DNA of 64,000 nucleotides. It comes from Ancylobacter gelatini (GTDB lineage Bacteria; Pseudomonadota; Alphaproteobacteria; Rhizobiales; Xanthobacteraceae). A program made the position numbers and the translations under genes. Shown piece by piece: positions 42,406 to 51,919 of this stretch. The notes below the pieces were generated by a model that saw only the letters and a program-made list of their open reading frames with translations, was not told the origin of the DNA and made no database searches. Every line of letters starts with the position of its first letter. Positions within the stretch are counted from its first letter, which is position 1. The stretch spans positions 124,001 to 188,000 of the forward strand of contig NZ_JAKVIL010000005.1 in assembly GCF_022601675.1 (NCBI RefSeq). Direction: 5' to 3'.

Positions 42406-43344
42406 ATGGCGACCGAAACGGCGGAGCACGCAGCGCCCGCTCCCATCCCGCTTTCCGCCTATGGCCATCTGCTCACCATCTATCTTGTGTGGGGCGGCGG
42501 CTATCTGGCGGTGAAGGTCGCGCTGTCCGGGCCGGCCGCGCTTACCGTGTTCCAGCTCCAGAGCGCACGCATGTGGTGCGCGACGCTGCTGCTCGCAGGC
42601 CTCGCCGCGTTCCGCCACGGCTGGCCGGGCCGGCCGGCGCCGCGCGATCTGCTGGTGTGCGCCGCGAGCGGGCTGCTGATGTGGGTCGCCGGCAACGGGC
42701 TGGCGACGCTTGCCTCGCGACATGCCGCCTCCAGCTTCATCGTCATGGCGATGGGCGCGATCCCGCTGTGGAGCTGCGTGCTCGACCTGCTGATTGAACG
42801 GGCGATCCCCGGTCCGCGGCTGGTCTTCGGGCTGGTGCTGGGCCTGTTCGGCCTGTTCCTCGTGGTGGCGCCGGCCCTGTTCAACAGCGCCACCGCGATC
42901 ATCGAGCCGGGCTTTGCCGAATTCACCGTGCTGGTGCTGATCGGCGCCGGCACCAGCTGGTCGCTCGGCACCATCGTGCAGCGCCCGCTGGCCGGGCGGA
43001 TGAAATCCGAATGGGCCGCGACCTTCCAGATGCTCGCCGCATCGCTGGCGCTCACGGTGCTGGTCACCGGCGAGGCCGCGCCGCTGCCGGAGATGCCGGG
43101 CCTGCGGCAATGGCTGGCCATCGGCTTCCTCATCGTGTTCGCCTCGGTGATCGGGCTGACCTCCTATCTGCGGGTGCTGCGGGTGTTCAGCCCGGTGATC
43201 GCCACCACCTTCGCCTACGTGAACCCGATCGTCGGCGTGCTGGCGGGTTGGGCGATCCTGGGCGAGGAGCCGGCGCCATTGTCGCTGGTCGGGCTGGTCA
43301 TCGTGCTGGCGAGCATCGCCATCGTGCTGTCGCGACGGCGCTGA
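42406..43344 (+). CDS. EamA/DMT-family transporter
   Basis: A 312-residue inner-membrane protein with ten predicted helices in two EamA repeats. The first repeat starts LTIYLVWGGGYLAVKVALS and contains the AARMW-like QLQSARMWCATLLL helix. The second contains SLGTIVQRPLAGRM and ends YVNPIVGVLAGWAILGEEP, the typical EamA C-terminal signature. Members export amino acids, purines or other metabolites, and substrate is not readable. It follows a LysR gene and precedes the molybdenum-enzyme genes by 178 bases. Confidence 0.92.
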   Translation: MATETAEHAAPAPIPLSAYGHLLTIYLVWGGGYLAVKVALSGPAALTVFQLQSARMWCATLLLAGLAAFRHGWPGRPAPRDLLVCAASGLLMWVAGNGLATLASRHAASSFIVMAMGAIPLWSCVLDLLIERAIPGPRLVFGLVLGLFGLFLVVAPALFNSATAIIEPGFAEFTVLVLIGAGTSWSLGTIVQRPLAGRMKSEWAATFQMLAASLALTVLVTGEAAPLPEMPGLRQWLAIGFLIVFASVIGLTSYLRVLRVFSPVIATTFAYVNPIVGVLAGWAILGEEPAPLSLVGLVIVLASIAIVLSRRR

Positions 43345-43522
43345 ACGCGCGAAGATTTTTAACGCTCCAATCTAGGCAACACGGGGCAAGCCGCCCTAAT
43401 CTCCCCGACTAAGGGCGTAGGGAGACGGGACGGCGAGCCAAGGCTGGATGAATCGCGCCTCCCGCGTGACACTCGCCGCCGCGCTCGCCGCGACCGACAT
43501 GCCCGGTCGCGAGGGGGGCGGC

Positions 43523-44353
43523 ATGGACCAGCATACGGTATGTTCAGTGCTCGCGCCGGCAGCGCCGGCGGAGATTTCCAGCTGGCCGCCCGGCCATGCC
43601 TGGCTCGCCGGGGGAACCTGGCTGATGTCGGAGCCGCAGATCGGCGTCGACACCTTCGTCGATCTCAACGCCTTCGCGTGGCCTGATCTGATCTCCAGCG
43701 AGGCCGGCCTCGACATCGCGGCCACCTGCCCGATCGGCGTGCTCGGCGATTTCAAGGCCCCTCCCGGCTGGACCGCCGCCCCGCTGCTGCGGGGCTGCGT
43801 CCATGCGCTGCTGATGTCGTTCAAGGTCGCCCATGTCGCCACTGTCGGCGGCAATATCTGCATGTCGCTACCCGCCGGGGCGATGGTCTCGCTGACCGTG
43901 GCGCTTGAGGCGCGCTACACGCTGTGGCCGCGCGGCGGCGAGGCACGCACCGTGCTCGCGCGGGATTTCGTGACCGGCAACCATGCCAACGTGCTGGCGC
44001 CGGGCGAATTGCTGCGCGCGATCCATATCCCCGCCGCGGCGCTGGAGCGACGCGCCGCGATGCGCCGGGCCTCGCTCACCAAGCTCGGCCGCTCGGCGGC
44101 CCTGATCATCGGCACCGCGGGCGCGTCGGGCGACCTCTTGCTGACCATCACCGCCGCCACGCCGCGCCCGGTGCAACTCGCCTTCGCGGCTCCGCCCACG
44201 GCACGGGAGCTGCGCGAGGCCATCGCCGCGGCGGTGCCGGAGGATGGCTGGTTCGACGACGTCAACGGCACGCCGGCCTATAAGCGGCACCTCACCACTC
44301 ATTTCGCGGAAGAGATCCGCGCGGAACTCGCGGGGGCGGGGAGCCTGTCATGA
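43523..44353 (+). CDS. FAD-binding subunit of a molybdenum hydroxylase (XdhB/CoxM-like)
   Basis: A 276-residue flavin subunit. I start it at ATG 43523, because GAGGGGGG lies just before it and the fold begins at once. An ATG at 43448 would add 25 residues of non-homologous character. The FAD-binding PP-loop is AWLAGGTWLM, and the second FAD motif VATVGGNICMSLPAGAM corresponds to the usual TVGGNLxxASPAGD. The C-terminal CO-dehydrogenase-flavoprotein-like domain ends in AYKRHLTTHFAEEI. The stop overlaps the large-subunit start (ATGA). It takes electrons from the 2Fe-2S centres encoded downstream. Confidence 0.88.
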   Translation: MDQHTVCSVLAPAAPAEISSWPPGHAWLAGGTWLMSEPQIGVDTFVDLNAFAWPDLISSEAGLDIAATCPIGVLGDFKAPPGWTAAPLLRGCVHALLMSFKVAHVATVGGNICMSLPAGAMVSLTVALEARYTLWPRGGEARTVLARDFVTGNHANVLAPGELLRAIHIPAAALERRAAMRRASLTKLGRSAALIIGTAGASGDLLLTITAATPRPVQLAFAAPPTARELREAIAAAVPEDGWFDDVNGTPAYKRHLTTHFAEEIRAELAGAGSLS

Positions 44354-47058
44354 GCTTCACCATTGACGGGCGGGTCGTCACCGCCGAGCCGAAGCCGGGC
44401 CAGTGCCTGCGCACCTTCCTGCGCGAGACCGGGGTGTTCGGCGTGAAGAAGGGCTGCGACGCCGGCGATTGCGGCGCCTGCACCGTGTGGCTCGACGGCA
44501 AGCCGATCCATTCCTGCCTGATGCCCGCCTTCCGCGCCAAGGGCCGGGAGGTCACCACCATCCAGGGCCTCTCCGATGGCGACGGCCTGCACCCGGTGCA
44601 GCAGGCGTTCCACGAGGCGCAGGCGTTTCAGTGCGGCTTCTGCGCCGCCGGCATGATCATGACCGTCGCCGCGCTGGACGAGGAACAGCGCGCCGACCTG
44701 CCGCGCTACCTCAAGGGCAATCTGTGCCGCTGCACCGGCTACCGCGCCATCGAGGACGCGGTGCACGGCCGGCGCTCGACGCAGGATGACGTGGCGGGGG
44801 AAGCCTGCGGGGCGAGCCTCGCCAACCCGTTCAGCATGGGCATCGTCACCGGCCACGCGCATTACACGATGGATGTCGCGGTCGAGAACCTGCTGCACCT
44901 GAAAGTGCTGCGCTCGCCCCACGCCCATGCCCGCATCCTGTCGATCCGCCGCGACAAGGCGCTGGCGATTCCCGGTGTGGTCGAGGTGTTCACCTTCGAG
45001 GACGTTCCGCGCAAGCTGTACAGCACCGCGACCCATGAGGATCATCTGGTCGACCCGGACGACACCTACATCCTCGACAATGTGGCCCGCTTCGTCGGCC
45101 AGCGCATCGCCGCCGTGGTCGCCGAGAGTGAGGCCGCCGCCGAGGCCGGCTGCCTGGCGCTGGAGGTCGAGTACGAGATATTGCCCGCCGTGTTCGATCC
45201 GGTCGCGGCCATGGCCGACGATGCGCCGATCCTTCACGACAAGGGCACCGAGGCCAGGGGCAACATCTACGTCACCATCAAGGGCGAGGTCGGTTCGGTC
45301 GAGCGCGGCTTCGAACAGGCCGACATGGTGCACGAGCACACCTACGCCACCTCGCGCGTCCAGCACGCGCATCTGGAGACCCACGGCTCCATCGCCTGGC
45401 GCGGCGAGGACGGGCGGCTGCATGTGCGCACCTCGACGCAGGCGCCGTTCATCACCCACAAGAAGCTGTGCTACCTGTTCGGCATCTTTCCCCACGATCT
45501 CCATGTCTTCACCGAGCGTGTCGGCGGCGGCTTCGGCGGCAAGCAGGAGATGATCTCCGAGGATCTGTGCCTGCTGGCCACGATGAAGCTGGGCCGGCCG
45601 GTGAAATGGGAATTCACCCGCGAGGAGCAGTTCATCGGCGCCACGACGCGCCACCAGATGACCACCCGCGTGAAGCTCGGCGCCAAGGCCGACGGCACGC
45701 TCACCGCGCTGGAAATCCATGTGGTGTCCAACACCGGCGCCTATGGCGGCCATGGCGGAGAGACGCTGGGCGCCGCGCTCGGCTCGCCGCCCGCCGCCTA
45801 TCGCTGCCGCAACAAGAAGGCGGTGGGCCACGCGGTCTACACCAACATGGTGCCCGGCGGCGGCTTTCGCGGTTATGGCGCCTCGCAGACCAGCTTCGCC
45901 ATCGAATGCGCCATCGACGACCTCGCGGCCAAGCTCGGCATCGACCCGTTCACCATGCGCCGCAGGAACATGATCGGCCCTGACGACGTGATCGAATCGG
46001 TGTGGAGCGACCCGACCGATGTCGCGTTCGGCAGCTATGGGCTCGACCAGTGCCTCGACATGGTGGAGCGCGAGCTGGCGGGCGACGGGGGATTGGAGAA
46101 GCCCGCGGGCGACGACTGGCTGGAAGGCACCGGCATCGCCTTCTCCATGCTGGAATCCGGCCCGCCCACCGAGCACCGCTCCGGCGGGCAGATGAGCCTG
46201 CGGCCGGACGGCTCCTATCATCTGGCCATCGGCTCCACCGAGATGGGCAACGGCTCGGTAACGTCACACCGCCAGATCGCCGCCGCGCTGCTCGGCACGC
46301 GGGCTTCGAAAATCGCCATCATCAATGCCGACACCGACCTCACGCCCTACGACACCGGCACCTTCGCCTCCACCGGCACCGTGGTCGCCGGGCAGGCGGT
46401 GGAGCTGACCGCGCGGGCGCTGCGGGCGAGCATCCTCGCCTATGCCGCGCGGCGCACCCACACCGCGCCGGACGACTGGACGCTGACCGACGGCGCGGTC
46501 GAGAGCGGCAATACGCGGATCGAGCTGACCGAGCTCTACCGGCTCGGCACGTTGGCCGGCCACCGCTTCGAAGCCAAGCGCAAGGCCTATCTTTCTCCGC
46601 GCACCGTCGCCTTCAACGTGCAGGGCATCCGCCTCGCGGTACATCGCATCACCGGCGAGATCCGTATCCTGCACAGCGTGCATGCGGCCGATATCGGCCG
46701 GCTGATCAACCCGCTGCAATGCCGTGGGCAGATCGAGGGCGCGGTGGCGATGGGGCTGGGCTGGGCGCTGACCGAGCACATGGTCCATGACGCGAACGGG
46801 CGGATGCTCAACCCGGCGCTGCGCAACTACCACATCCCCGCCTTCGCCGACATTCCGCGCACCACGCTGCTGTTCGCCGACACCTACGACACGATCGGCC
46901 CGCTCGGCGCCAAGGCGCAGGGCGAATGCGCGATCAACTGCGTCGCGCCCGCCGTGTCGAACGCGCTGCGCGATGCCACCGGCATCCGCTTCGACAGCCT
47001 GCCCTTCGCGCCGGACCGGGTGTTCGACAAGTTTCCCGCGCCGGAACCCGCATTGTGA
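44350..47058 (+). CDS. Molybdenum hydroxylase large subunit fused to 2Fe-2S domain (xanthine dehydrogenase/aldehyde oxidoreductase family)
   Basis: A 902-residue protein combining two normally separate subunits. The N-terminal plant-type 2Fe-2S cluster uses C36, C41, C44 and C56, and the second cluster uses C95, C98, C126 and C128. From about residue 155 the molybdopterin-binding part begins, with RVGGGFGGKQEM, VPGGGFRGYGASQT and the Moco-proximal catalytic glutamate E859 in GAKAQGECAI. Length and order resemble the Desulfovibrio-type aldehyde oxidoreductase, except that a separate FAD subunit is also encoded. The substrate is probably a purine-like heterocycle or an aldehyde. It overlaps both neighbours, showing tight coupling. 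Confidence 0.93.
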   Translation: MSFTIDGRVVTAEPKPGQCLRTFLRETGVFGVKKGCDAGDCGACTVWLDGKPIHSCLMPAFRAKGREVTTIQGLSDGDGLHPVQQAFHEAQAFQCGFCAAGMIMTVAALDEEQRADLPRYLKGNLCRCTGYRAIEDAVHGRRSTQDDVAGEACGASLANPFSMGIVTGHAHYTMDVAVENLLHLKVLRSPHAHARILSIRRDKALAIPGVVEVFTFEDVPRKLYSTATHEDHLVDPDDTYILDNVARFVGQRIAAVVAESEAAAEAGCLALEVEYEILPAVFDPVAAMADDAPILHDKGTEARGNIYVTIKGEVGSVERGFEQADMVHEHTYATSRVQHAHLETHGSIAWRGEDGRLHVRTSTQAPFITHKKLCYLFGIFPHDLHVFTERVGGGFGGKQEMISEDLCLLATMKLGRPVKWEFTREEQFIGATTRHQMTTRVKLGAKADGTLTALEIHVVSNTGAYGGHGGETLGAALGSPPAAYRCRNKKAVGHAVYTNMVPGGGFRGYGASQTSFAIECAIDDLAAKLGIDPFTMRRRNMIGPDDVIESVWSDPTDVAFGSYGLDQCLDMVERELAGDGGLEKPAGDDWLEGTGIAFSMLESGPPTEHRSGGQMSLRPDGSYHLAIGSTEMGNGSVTSHRQIAAALLGTRASKIAIINADTDLTPYDTGTFASTGTVVAGQAVELTARALRASILAYAARRTHTAPDDWTLTDGAVESGNTRIELTELYRLGTLAGHRFEAKRKAYLSPRTVAFNVQGIRLAVHRITGEIRILHSVHAADIGRLINPLQCRGQIEGAVAMGLGWALTEHMVHDANGRMLNPALRNYHIPAFADIPRTTLLFADTYDTIGPLGAKAQGECAINCVAPAVSNALRDATGIRFDSLPFAPDRVFDKFPAPEPAL

Positions 47059-48023
47059 CGGAGCCCGGGGACCGTGCGGCGGGGGACGGCGCCGTCACCA
47101 TCGTCACCCAGACCCGCGTGCTGCCGGGTCGCGAGGCGGAGTTTTCGCTCTGGCAGAAGGAGACCGGCGCCGTCGTGGCCGGCTTTCCCGGCTTCATCGA
47201 ACAGTCGGTAAACCCGCCCGCCCCGCCGGCGCAGGTCGACTGGGTGATCCTGCAGCGCTTCACCACCACGCAGGCGGCGACGGCCTGGCTGAACTCGCGG
47301 GAGCGGCTCGCCCGCGTCGCCGGCATCCAGCCCGCGCTCTCGGGCAGCGACGACGTGCATCTGGTGCGCGACGGCGCGGCGGGCGTGCTGCCCTCCCCGG
47401 TCTCGGCGGTGATCTCCACCCGGGTCAAGCCGGGACAGGAGGCGGCCTATCGCGCCTGGGAGCAGCGTATCGCGGCAGCGCAGAGCCGGGCGCCGGGCTT
47501 TCAGGGCTACCGCTTCGAGCCGCCGATCCCGGGCGTGCAAGAGGATTGGCTGTCGATCCTGCGCTTCGACACCGAGGAGCACCTCCAGGGGTGGTTCGCC
47601 TCGCCGGAACGGCTCGCCCTCCTGAAGGAGGCCGACGCCTTCACCGAGGAATTCCACGCCCGCGTGGTGCGCACCGGCTTCGAGCAATGGTTCCCCTCGC
47701 CGATCGGCAGTCCCTGCACCTCGCCTCCCGCGTGGAAGCAGAACATGCTGGTGGTGCTGATGCTCTATCCGGTGGTGTTCCTGTTCGGCCTCGCCATTGG
47801 CGGGCCGGTGCTCTCAGACTGGGCTCAGATGCCCTTCGCCGCGGCACTCTTCATCGGCAATGTCGCGAGCGTGCTGATCCTGTCGAAGCTCGTGCCCTGG
47901 GTCAGCCGGCGCTTTTCCTGGTGGCTGCGCCCGGGCGAGACGCGCGCCTGGGTCCACCCCGCCGGCGCCGCGCTGGTGGTCGCGCTCTATGGGGCGATGA
48001 TCGCGCTGTTCCTGTGGCTGTGA
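47055..48023 (+). CDS. Double ABM-domain protein with C-terminal membrane anchor, coupled to the Mo hydroxylase
   Basis: A 322-residue protein. The GTG at 47055 overlaps the Mo-subunit stop (GTGA) and yields VTEPGDRAAGDG before the first domain. Residues about 13-105 and 115-210 are two antibiotic-biosynthesis-monooxygenase (ABM) ferredoxin-like repeats; compare TRVLPGREAEFSLWQKE with TRVKPGQEAAYRAWEQR. The C-terminal 100 residues hold three hydrophobic helices, so the domains are membrane-tethered. ABM domains act as small monooxygenases, haem-degrading enzymes or stability partners. Translational coupling to a molybdenum hydroxylase suggests a linked oxidation step, which I have not seen described. 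Confidence 0.82.
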   Translation: MTEPGDRAAGDGAVTIVTQTRVLPGREAEFSLWQKETGAVVAGFPGFIEQSVNPPAPPAQVDWVILQRFTTTQAATAWLNSRERLARVAGIQPALSGSDDVHLVRDGAAGVLPSPVSAVISTRVKPGQEAAYRAWEQRIAAAQSRAPGFQGYRFEPPIPGVQEDWLSILRFDTEEHLQGWFASPERLALLKEADAFTEEFHARVVRTGFEQWFPSPIGSPCTSPPAWKQNMLVVLMLYPVVFLFGLAIGGPVLSDWAQMPFAAALFIGNVASVLILSKLVPWVSRRFSWWLRPGETRAWVHPAGAALVVALYGAMIALFLWL

Positions 48024-48040
48024 ACGCCTGATCGCCCCGC

Positions 48041-48072
48041 CCCGTTCCCGATCCGGAGGGAGCGGGAACGGG
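48041..48072. terminator. Hairpin between convergent ABM and acyltransferase genes
   Basis: CCCGTTCCCG pairs perfectly with CGGGAACGGG (10 bp) around a 12-base loop, in the 55-base gap between two convergent genes. It has no T-run, but the position and stability fit a bidirectional terminator. Confidence 0.65.
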
Positions 48073-48078
48073 CGACGA

Positions 48079-50151
48079 TCATTGCGGCGGTGGCGACCCG
48101 GCCGCCGCCGAGACCGTGCCGGAGAGCGTTTGCAGCAGCGGAGCCGACAGGTGGCGCGCCGCGGTCAGGCTGATGTGGTTCTCGTTAAAGTAGAGCACGC
48201 CCACCGCAGGCCTGTAGACCCGGCACAAGGCGCCGTCACAGAACAGCGCGGCGGGATCGAAGATCCTGGCGCCGTAGCGCGCGGCGAGGTCGGTGAGGAA
48301 GGTCCGGGTGTCGGCGACCGACGCGTCGAACTCGGCCTGTCGGACACCGATTGTCGAGGGATCGCCGCCGCGCTCCTGCACGCTGCCGAGCACACTCGGC
48401 ACGTCGAAGTCGTAGACCGGAATGGGCAGGACGATCACGACATTCTTGCCGGCCTTGCGCAGATCGCGCACCACGTCCTCGAAGCCGGTATCGAAGCCCT
48501 TTTCCTTGCGCAGCACCTGATAATAGGCGACCAGAACCACCGTGCGGACGTTGCGGTCGGCGACGAGGGCGGTCAATGTCCGGGCATTGTGAGCCTGGCA
48601 GCTCGGCCGCCCGGCACGCGCGGTGTTGAGCGCCGGCGGACAGGCCGAGGCGGTGATCTGCATCACCTTGTGCCCGGCGGCAGGTGCGATCTCGCCGAGC
48701 GCATAGGCGAGTTCCGCGCCGTGACTGTCGCCCCACACCACGACATCAGCGGCGACGCCCTCGGCGCCGAACACGCAGTTGCGGTCATAAGGGATGTTGG
48801 CTTCCGTGCCGTTGTGACACTGGGCGCGCCTGGGATTGGCATCGTCCGTCGCCGCGAACAGCGCGCGCGCCTCCGGCGAGAAGCGCATCGGTAGTCCGTT
48901 CAGCGCATGGCCGGCGATACCGACGGCGCAGAAGGCCGCGATCATGCCGGTTCCCACCGTGAGATAAGGTAGCCGGGGATAGCCCGGGCGGATGAACGGG
49001 ACCTCCACCCAACGATAGCTGGCCGCGCTGATGAGGATGGCCGCGACCACGCTGAGGCTCGCGACCCACGGCTCCAGCTCCAGCCCCAGCACGGCGCGCG
49101 GAAAGGCGAGCAGCGGCCAGTGCCAGAGATAGAGCGAATAGGACAGGTTGCCGAAGAACTGGCACGGCCCGGTCGACAGAACGCGCCCGACCAGCGTACT
49201 GGTGCTGGTGCCCCCGACGAACAGCACCAGTGCCGTCCCCAGGCAAGGAACGGCGGCGGCGATGCCGGGGAAGGCGGTCTTGTTCGAATAGACCACCATC
49301 GGCACGATCATCAGCGCCAGCCCGAGAGCGGCGAGCGCCTCCATCGCCTTCGGCCAGGCCGTGAGGCGGAAGCGCGGCACCATCAGCGACACCGTGGCGC
49401 CGATCAGCAGTTCAAAGGCGCGCGCCGGCGTGAAGAAATAGCCCCATTCCGGGCGCAGGCGCACGATCGCCTCCGACAGGATCAGGCACAGGATGGTCAG
49501 CAGAACCATCGACCCGAGCGCGCCGCGCCGGAAATACCGGAACAGGAAGAACATGAAGATGGGGAACAGGATGTAGAACTGTTCCTCCACCGAGAGCGAC
49601 CAGGTGTGGAGCAGGGGCTTGGCATCCGAGGCGCCGTCGAAATAGCCCGTCGTCTTCATGAAATAGACGTTGGAGACGAAAAGCATCGTCGCCACGACCG
49701 ACTGGCTCAGGCCGCGAAGCTGCTGCGGGTCGAAGAAGATGTATCCGGCAACGATGCACGCCGCGAGGACCAACGCCATGGCGGGAAACAGCCGCCGGAT
49801 GCGCCGCCGGTAGAACTCCTTCAGGGAAAACCGCTGGAGCTCGATATCCTTGGTAATCGAATTGGTGATGAGATAGCCGGAGATGACGAAGAAGATGTCG
49901 ACGCCGACAAATCCGCCCGTCAACAGGCTGGGAAAGGCATGAAAAATGACCACAGAAAGCACCGCGAGCGCGCGGATTCCCTGAATGTCATACCTGAACT
50001 CGCCAAAACGGACCCCTGAGGCAAAACGGCGCTTGGAACTGGCTATGCAAGATGAATGCTGAAAATGAATGGGCGCTATGAATTCGTCGGTTCGTGAAAC
50101 GTACAAATCGAGCCCGTGAGGCTCCGAGCCCAAGCGGCTCGCCGTCATCAT
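48079..50151 (-). CDS. Acyltransferase-3 / SGNH-domain O-acetyltransferase (OafA type)
   Basis: A 690-residue protein. The acyltransferase-3 membrane part starts near residue 53 with YDIQGIRALAVLSVVIFHAF (the catalytic histidine is in IFHAF), then GGFVGVDIFFVISGYLIT, FYRRRIRRLFPAM, HTWSLSVEEQFYIL and about ten helices. The periplasmic SGNH domain from about residue 440 has the serine in WGDSHGAE and the Asx-x-x-His in FNENHISLTAARH. Such fusions O-acetylate lipopolysaccharide, capsule or peptidoglycan sugars. The first 50 residues are odd for the family and the only in-frame ATG lies at 50151, so the true start is uncertain. Confidence 0.9.
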   Translation of the reverse strand: MMTASRLGSEPHGLDLYVSRTDEFIAPIHFQHSSCIASSKRRFASGVRFGEFRYDIQGIRALAVLSVVIFHAFPSLLTGGFVGVDIFFVISGYLITNSITKDIELQRFSLKEFYRRRIRRLFPAMALVLAACIVAGYIFFDPQQLRGLSQSVVATMLFVSNVYFMKTTGYFDGASDAKPLLHTWSLSVEEQFYILFPIFMFFLFRYFRRGALGSMVLLTILCLILSEAIVRLRPEWGYFFTPARAFELLIGATVSLMVPRFRLTAWPKAMEALAALGLALMIVPMVVYSNKTAFPGIAAAVPCLGTALVLFVGGTSTSTLVGRVLSTGPCQFFGNLSYSLYLWHWPLLAFPRAVLGLELEPWVASLSVVAAILISAASYRWVEVPFIRPGYPRLPYLTVGTGMIAAFCAVGIAGHALNGLPMRFSPEARALFAATDDANPRRAQCHNGTEANIPYDRNCVFGAEGVAADVVVWGDSHGAELAYALGEIAPAAGHKVMQITASACPPALNTARAGRPSCQAHNARTLTALVADRNVRTVVLVAYYQVLRKEKGFDTGFEDVVRDLRKAGKNVVIVLPIPVYDFDVPSVLGSVQERGGDPSTIGVRQAEFDASVADTRTFLTDLAARYGARIFDPAALFCDGALCRVYRPAVGVLYFNENHISLTAARHLSAPLLQTLSGTVSAAAGSPPPQ

Positions 50152-50224
50152 GCACGGTGGGGTCCGGGGTGTTCAAGTAACCTGATCGCCCTCATGCGGG
50201 AAGCCGCTCTTTCGGCCTGCGCCG

Positions 50225-51919
50225 CTATGACACCTCGATGAGTTGCATCATGCCCATCTCCTCATGGTTCATCATGTGACAGTGGAGCACGTAGCGGCCG
50301 GGAAAATCGGTGAAGCGCGAGCGGAATGTCAGGCTGCCGTTGCGCGGCAGCACCACCGTGTCGAGCCAGACCGGGGGGATGGGATCGCCATTCACCTTGA
50401 TCAGTTCGAACGGGTTCACATGGATGTGGAAGATGTGGTCGTGGAAATGGGCGTTGACCAGCGTCCATTCCTCCACCGCGCCGAGCGTGATGGCATGATC
50501 GACGCGGTTGATGTCGAACACCTTGCCGTCGATCAGGAAGGTGAATTCGCGCCAGTGCGCCGCGGCTTCCGCCTCCGGCACCACCGCGGAGAACACCAGC
50601 TCGCGGCGGTTGGTGATCTCCTCATCGCGAATGGTCGGCAGCGGCGGCGGGGCGAGCCGGCCGGGCAGCGCCATGTCCAGCGGCTCACCCTCCACCATCA
50701 GCGTGGCGATCGGGCCGAAGGGCGAGGGGTAGCCCTGATTATAGGGCAGCGCCTGCAGCGCATAGCTTCCCGGCGCGCCGGCCTTTACCAGCACGTCGAT
50801 TCGTTGACCGGGCGCGATCAGCACGGCGTCGGTGCGCTCGGGCTGGTCGGTGCAGACCTGTCCCTCGCCCATCAGCACGAGCCCGATGCCGTCACGGGCG
50901 ATGGCCTCCATACGATGGCCGGCGAGGTGGAGGAACAGATCGTCCTGATAGCCGGCATGGACGAGGCGCCAGCGCTGCACCTCGCCGGGGCGCATGGTGA
51001 TGGTGGGCGCGCGCTGCCCATTGAGCGACAGGAAGCGCACTGAGGTTTCGGAGAACAGCGCTTCGAAGCCCTCGACCATGCCGAAACCGTCGAACACCAC
51101 TTCGCCCAGCACCATGGTCACGTCCTTCGCGGCCACCACCTCCGGCACCTGCTCGGGACCATCCTCGATGATCAGCACCCCGACCATGCCGCTGGACAGC
51201 TGCACATCGGCCGAGCCGTGATGATGGGGGTGATACCAGTAGGTGCCGCGCGGGTGATCCTGCGGAATGCGGATCTCGACCTCGTACCGCGACCCCGGCA
51301 CCATGGTGCGCAGCACGTTGTCGGACACGCCCGCCGGGCTGACGTGGCCACCGTGGAAATGGAAATTGGTCAGGTTCAGCATATGCGGCTGGTTCATGAA
51401 GGCCGGCATCTGCTCGCGATTCGGCGGCAGGTCGTTGATCAGGGTAAGGCGCAGCACGTCGCCGGGCTGAACACGTAATGTCGGGCCCGGCATCTGGCCC
51501 TCATAGCCGCGCAGATAGAGCCGATAGCCGCCAATGTCGCGATAGCCATAGGCCGCGCGCAGCGTGGTGGCGAGCACGCCATCGACGGAACGCCGAACCT
51601 CCGGCTCGCGCAACCGCTCGCCCGGGGTGAACGGGATGCGCAGCGGCGATCCCGCCCCGAGATCAGCCTCGAAGGACGGCCCGGCACTGCGAGGCGCGCC
51701 CGCCCCGGCCGGTGCATGGTTCATGGCCGGCGGGACTGTCGGCGCCGCCTTGGCCGGGAGTGAGGCGAGCGGTGCGACCAGAGGCACCGCCAGCCCGGCC
51801 AGCCCCGGCACCGCGACGCCGGCAAGGCCCGCAATCAGTATGTCGCGACGCGACGCACCCGCCACCGGCTGCCCACTCGCCACCGTCTCGTTCGCGTGCC
51901 CGCGATCCGCCTTGTCCAT
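50225..51919 (-). CDS. Tat-exported multicopper oxidase
   Basis: A 564-residue protein. The ATG at 51919 has a perfect GGGAGG ribosome-binding site and is preferred over the longer frame. The twin-arginine motif SRRDILI (from residue 23) leads a long hydrophobic signal ending near residue 59. All four copper motifs are present: NFHFHGGH, YWYHPHHHGS, HIFHIHVNPFEL and LHCHMMNHEEMGMM, the last including the type-1 Met axial ligand. It oxidises phenols, metal ions (Cu, Mn, Fe) or organics with O2 in the periplasm. It is divergent from the transglutaminase-like gene. No copper-resistance partner genes are adjacent. Confidence 0.95.
   Translation of the reverse strand: MDKADRGHANETVASGQPVAGASRRDILIAGLAGVAVPGLAGLAVPLVAPLASLPAKAAPTVPPAMNHAPAGAGAPRSAGPSFEADLGAGSPLRIPFTPGERLREPEVRRSVDGVLATTLRAAYGYRDIGGYRLYLRGYEGQMPGPTLRVQPGDVLRLTLINDLPPNREQMPAFMNQPHMLNLTNFHFHGGHVSPAGVSDNVLRTMVPGSRYEVEIRIPQDHPRGTYWYHPHHHGSADVQLSSGMVGVLIIEDGPEQVPEVVAAKDVTMVLGEVVFDGFGMVEGFEALFSETSVRFLSLNGQRAPTITMRPGEVQRWRLVHAGYQDDLFLHLAGHRMEAIARDGIGLVLMGEGQVCTDQPERTDAVLIAPGQRIDVLVKAGAPGSYALQALPYNQGYPSPFGPIATLMVEGEPLDMALPGRLAPPPLPTIRDEEITNRRELVFSAVVPEAEAAAHWREFTFLIDGKVFDINRVDHAITLGAVEEWTLVNAHFHDHIFHIHVNPFELIKVNGDPIPPVWLDTVVLPRNGSLTFRSRFTDFPGRYVLHCHMMNHEEMGMMQLIEVS

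Noticed and set aside
44299-46221. 640-codon - strand frame opposite the molybdenum hydroxylase
   Set aside because: It is antisense to a gene with complete Fe-S and molybdopterin motifs, and its translation is low-complexity.
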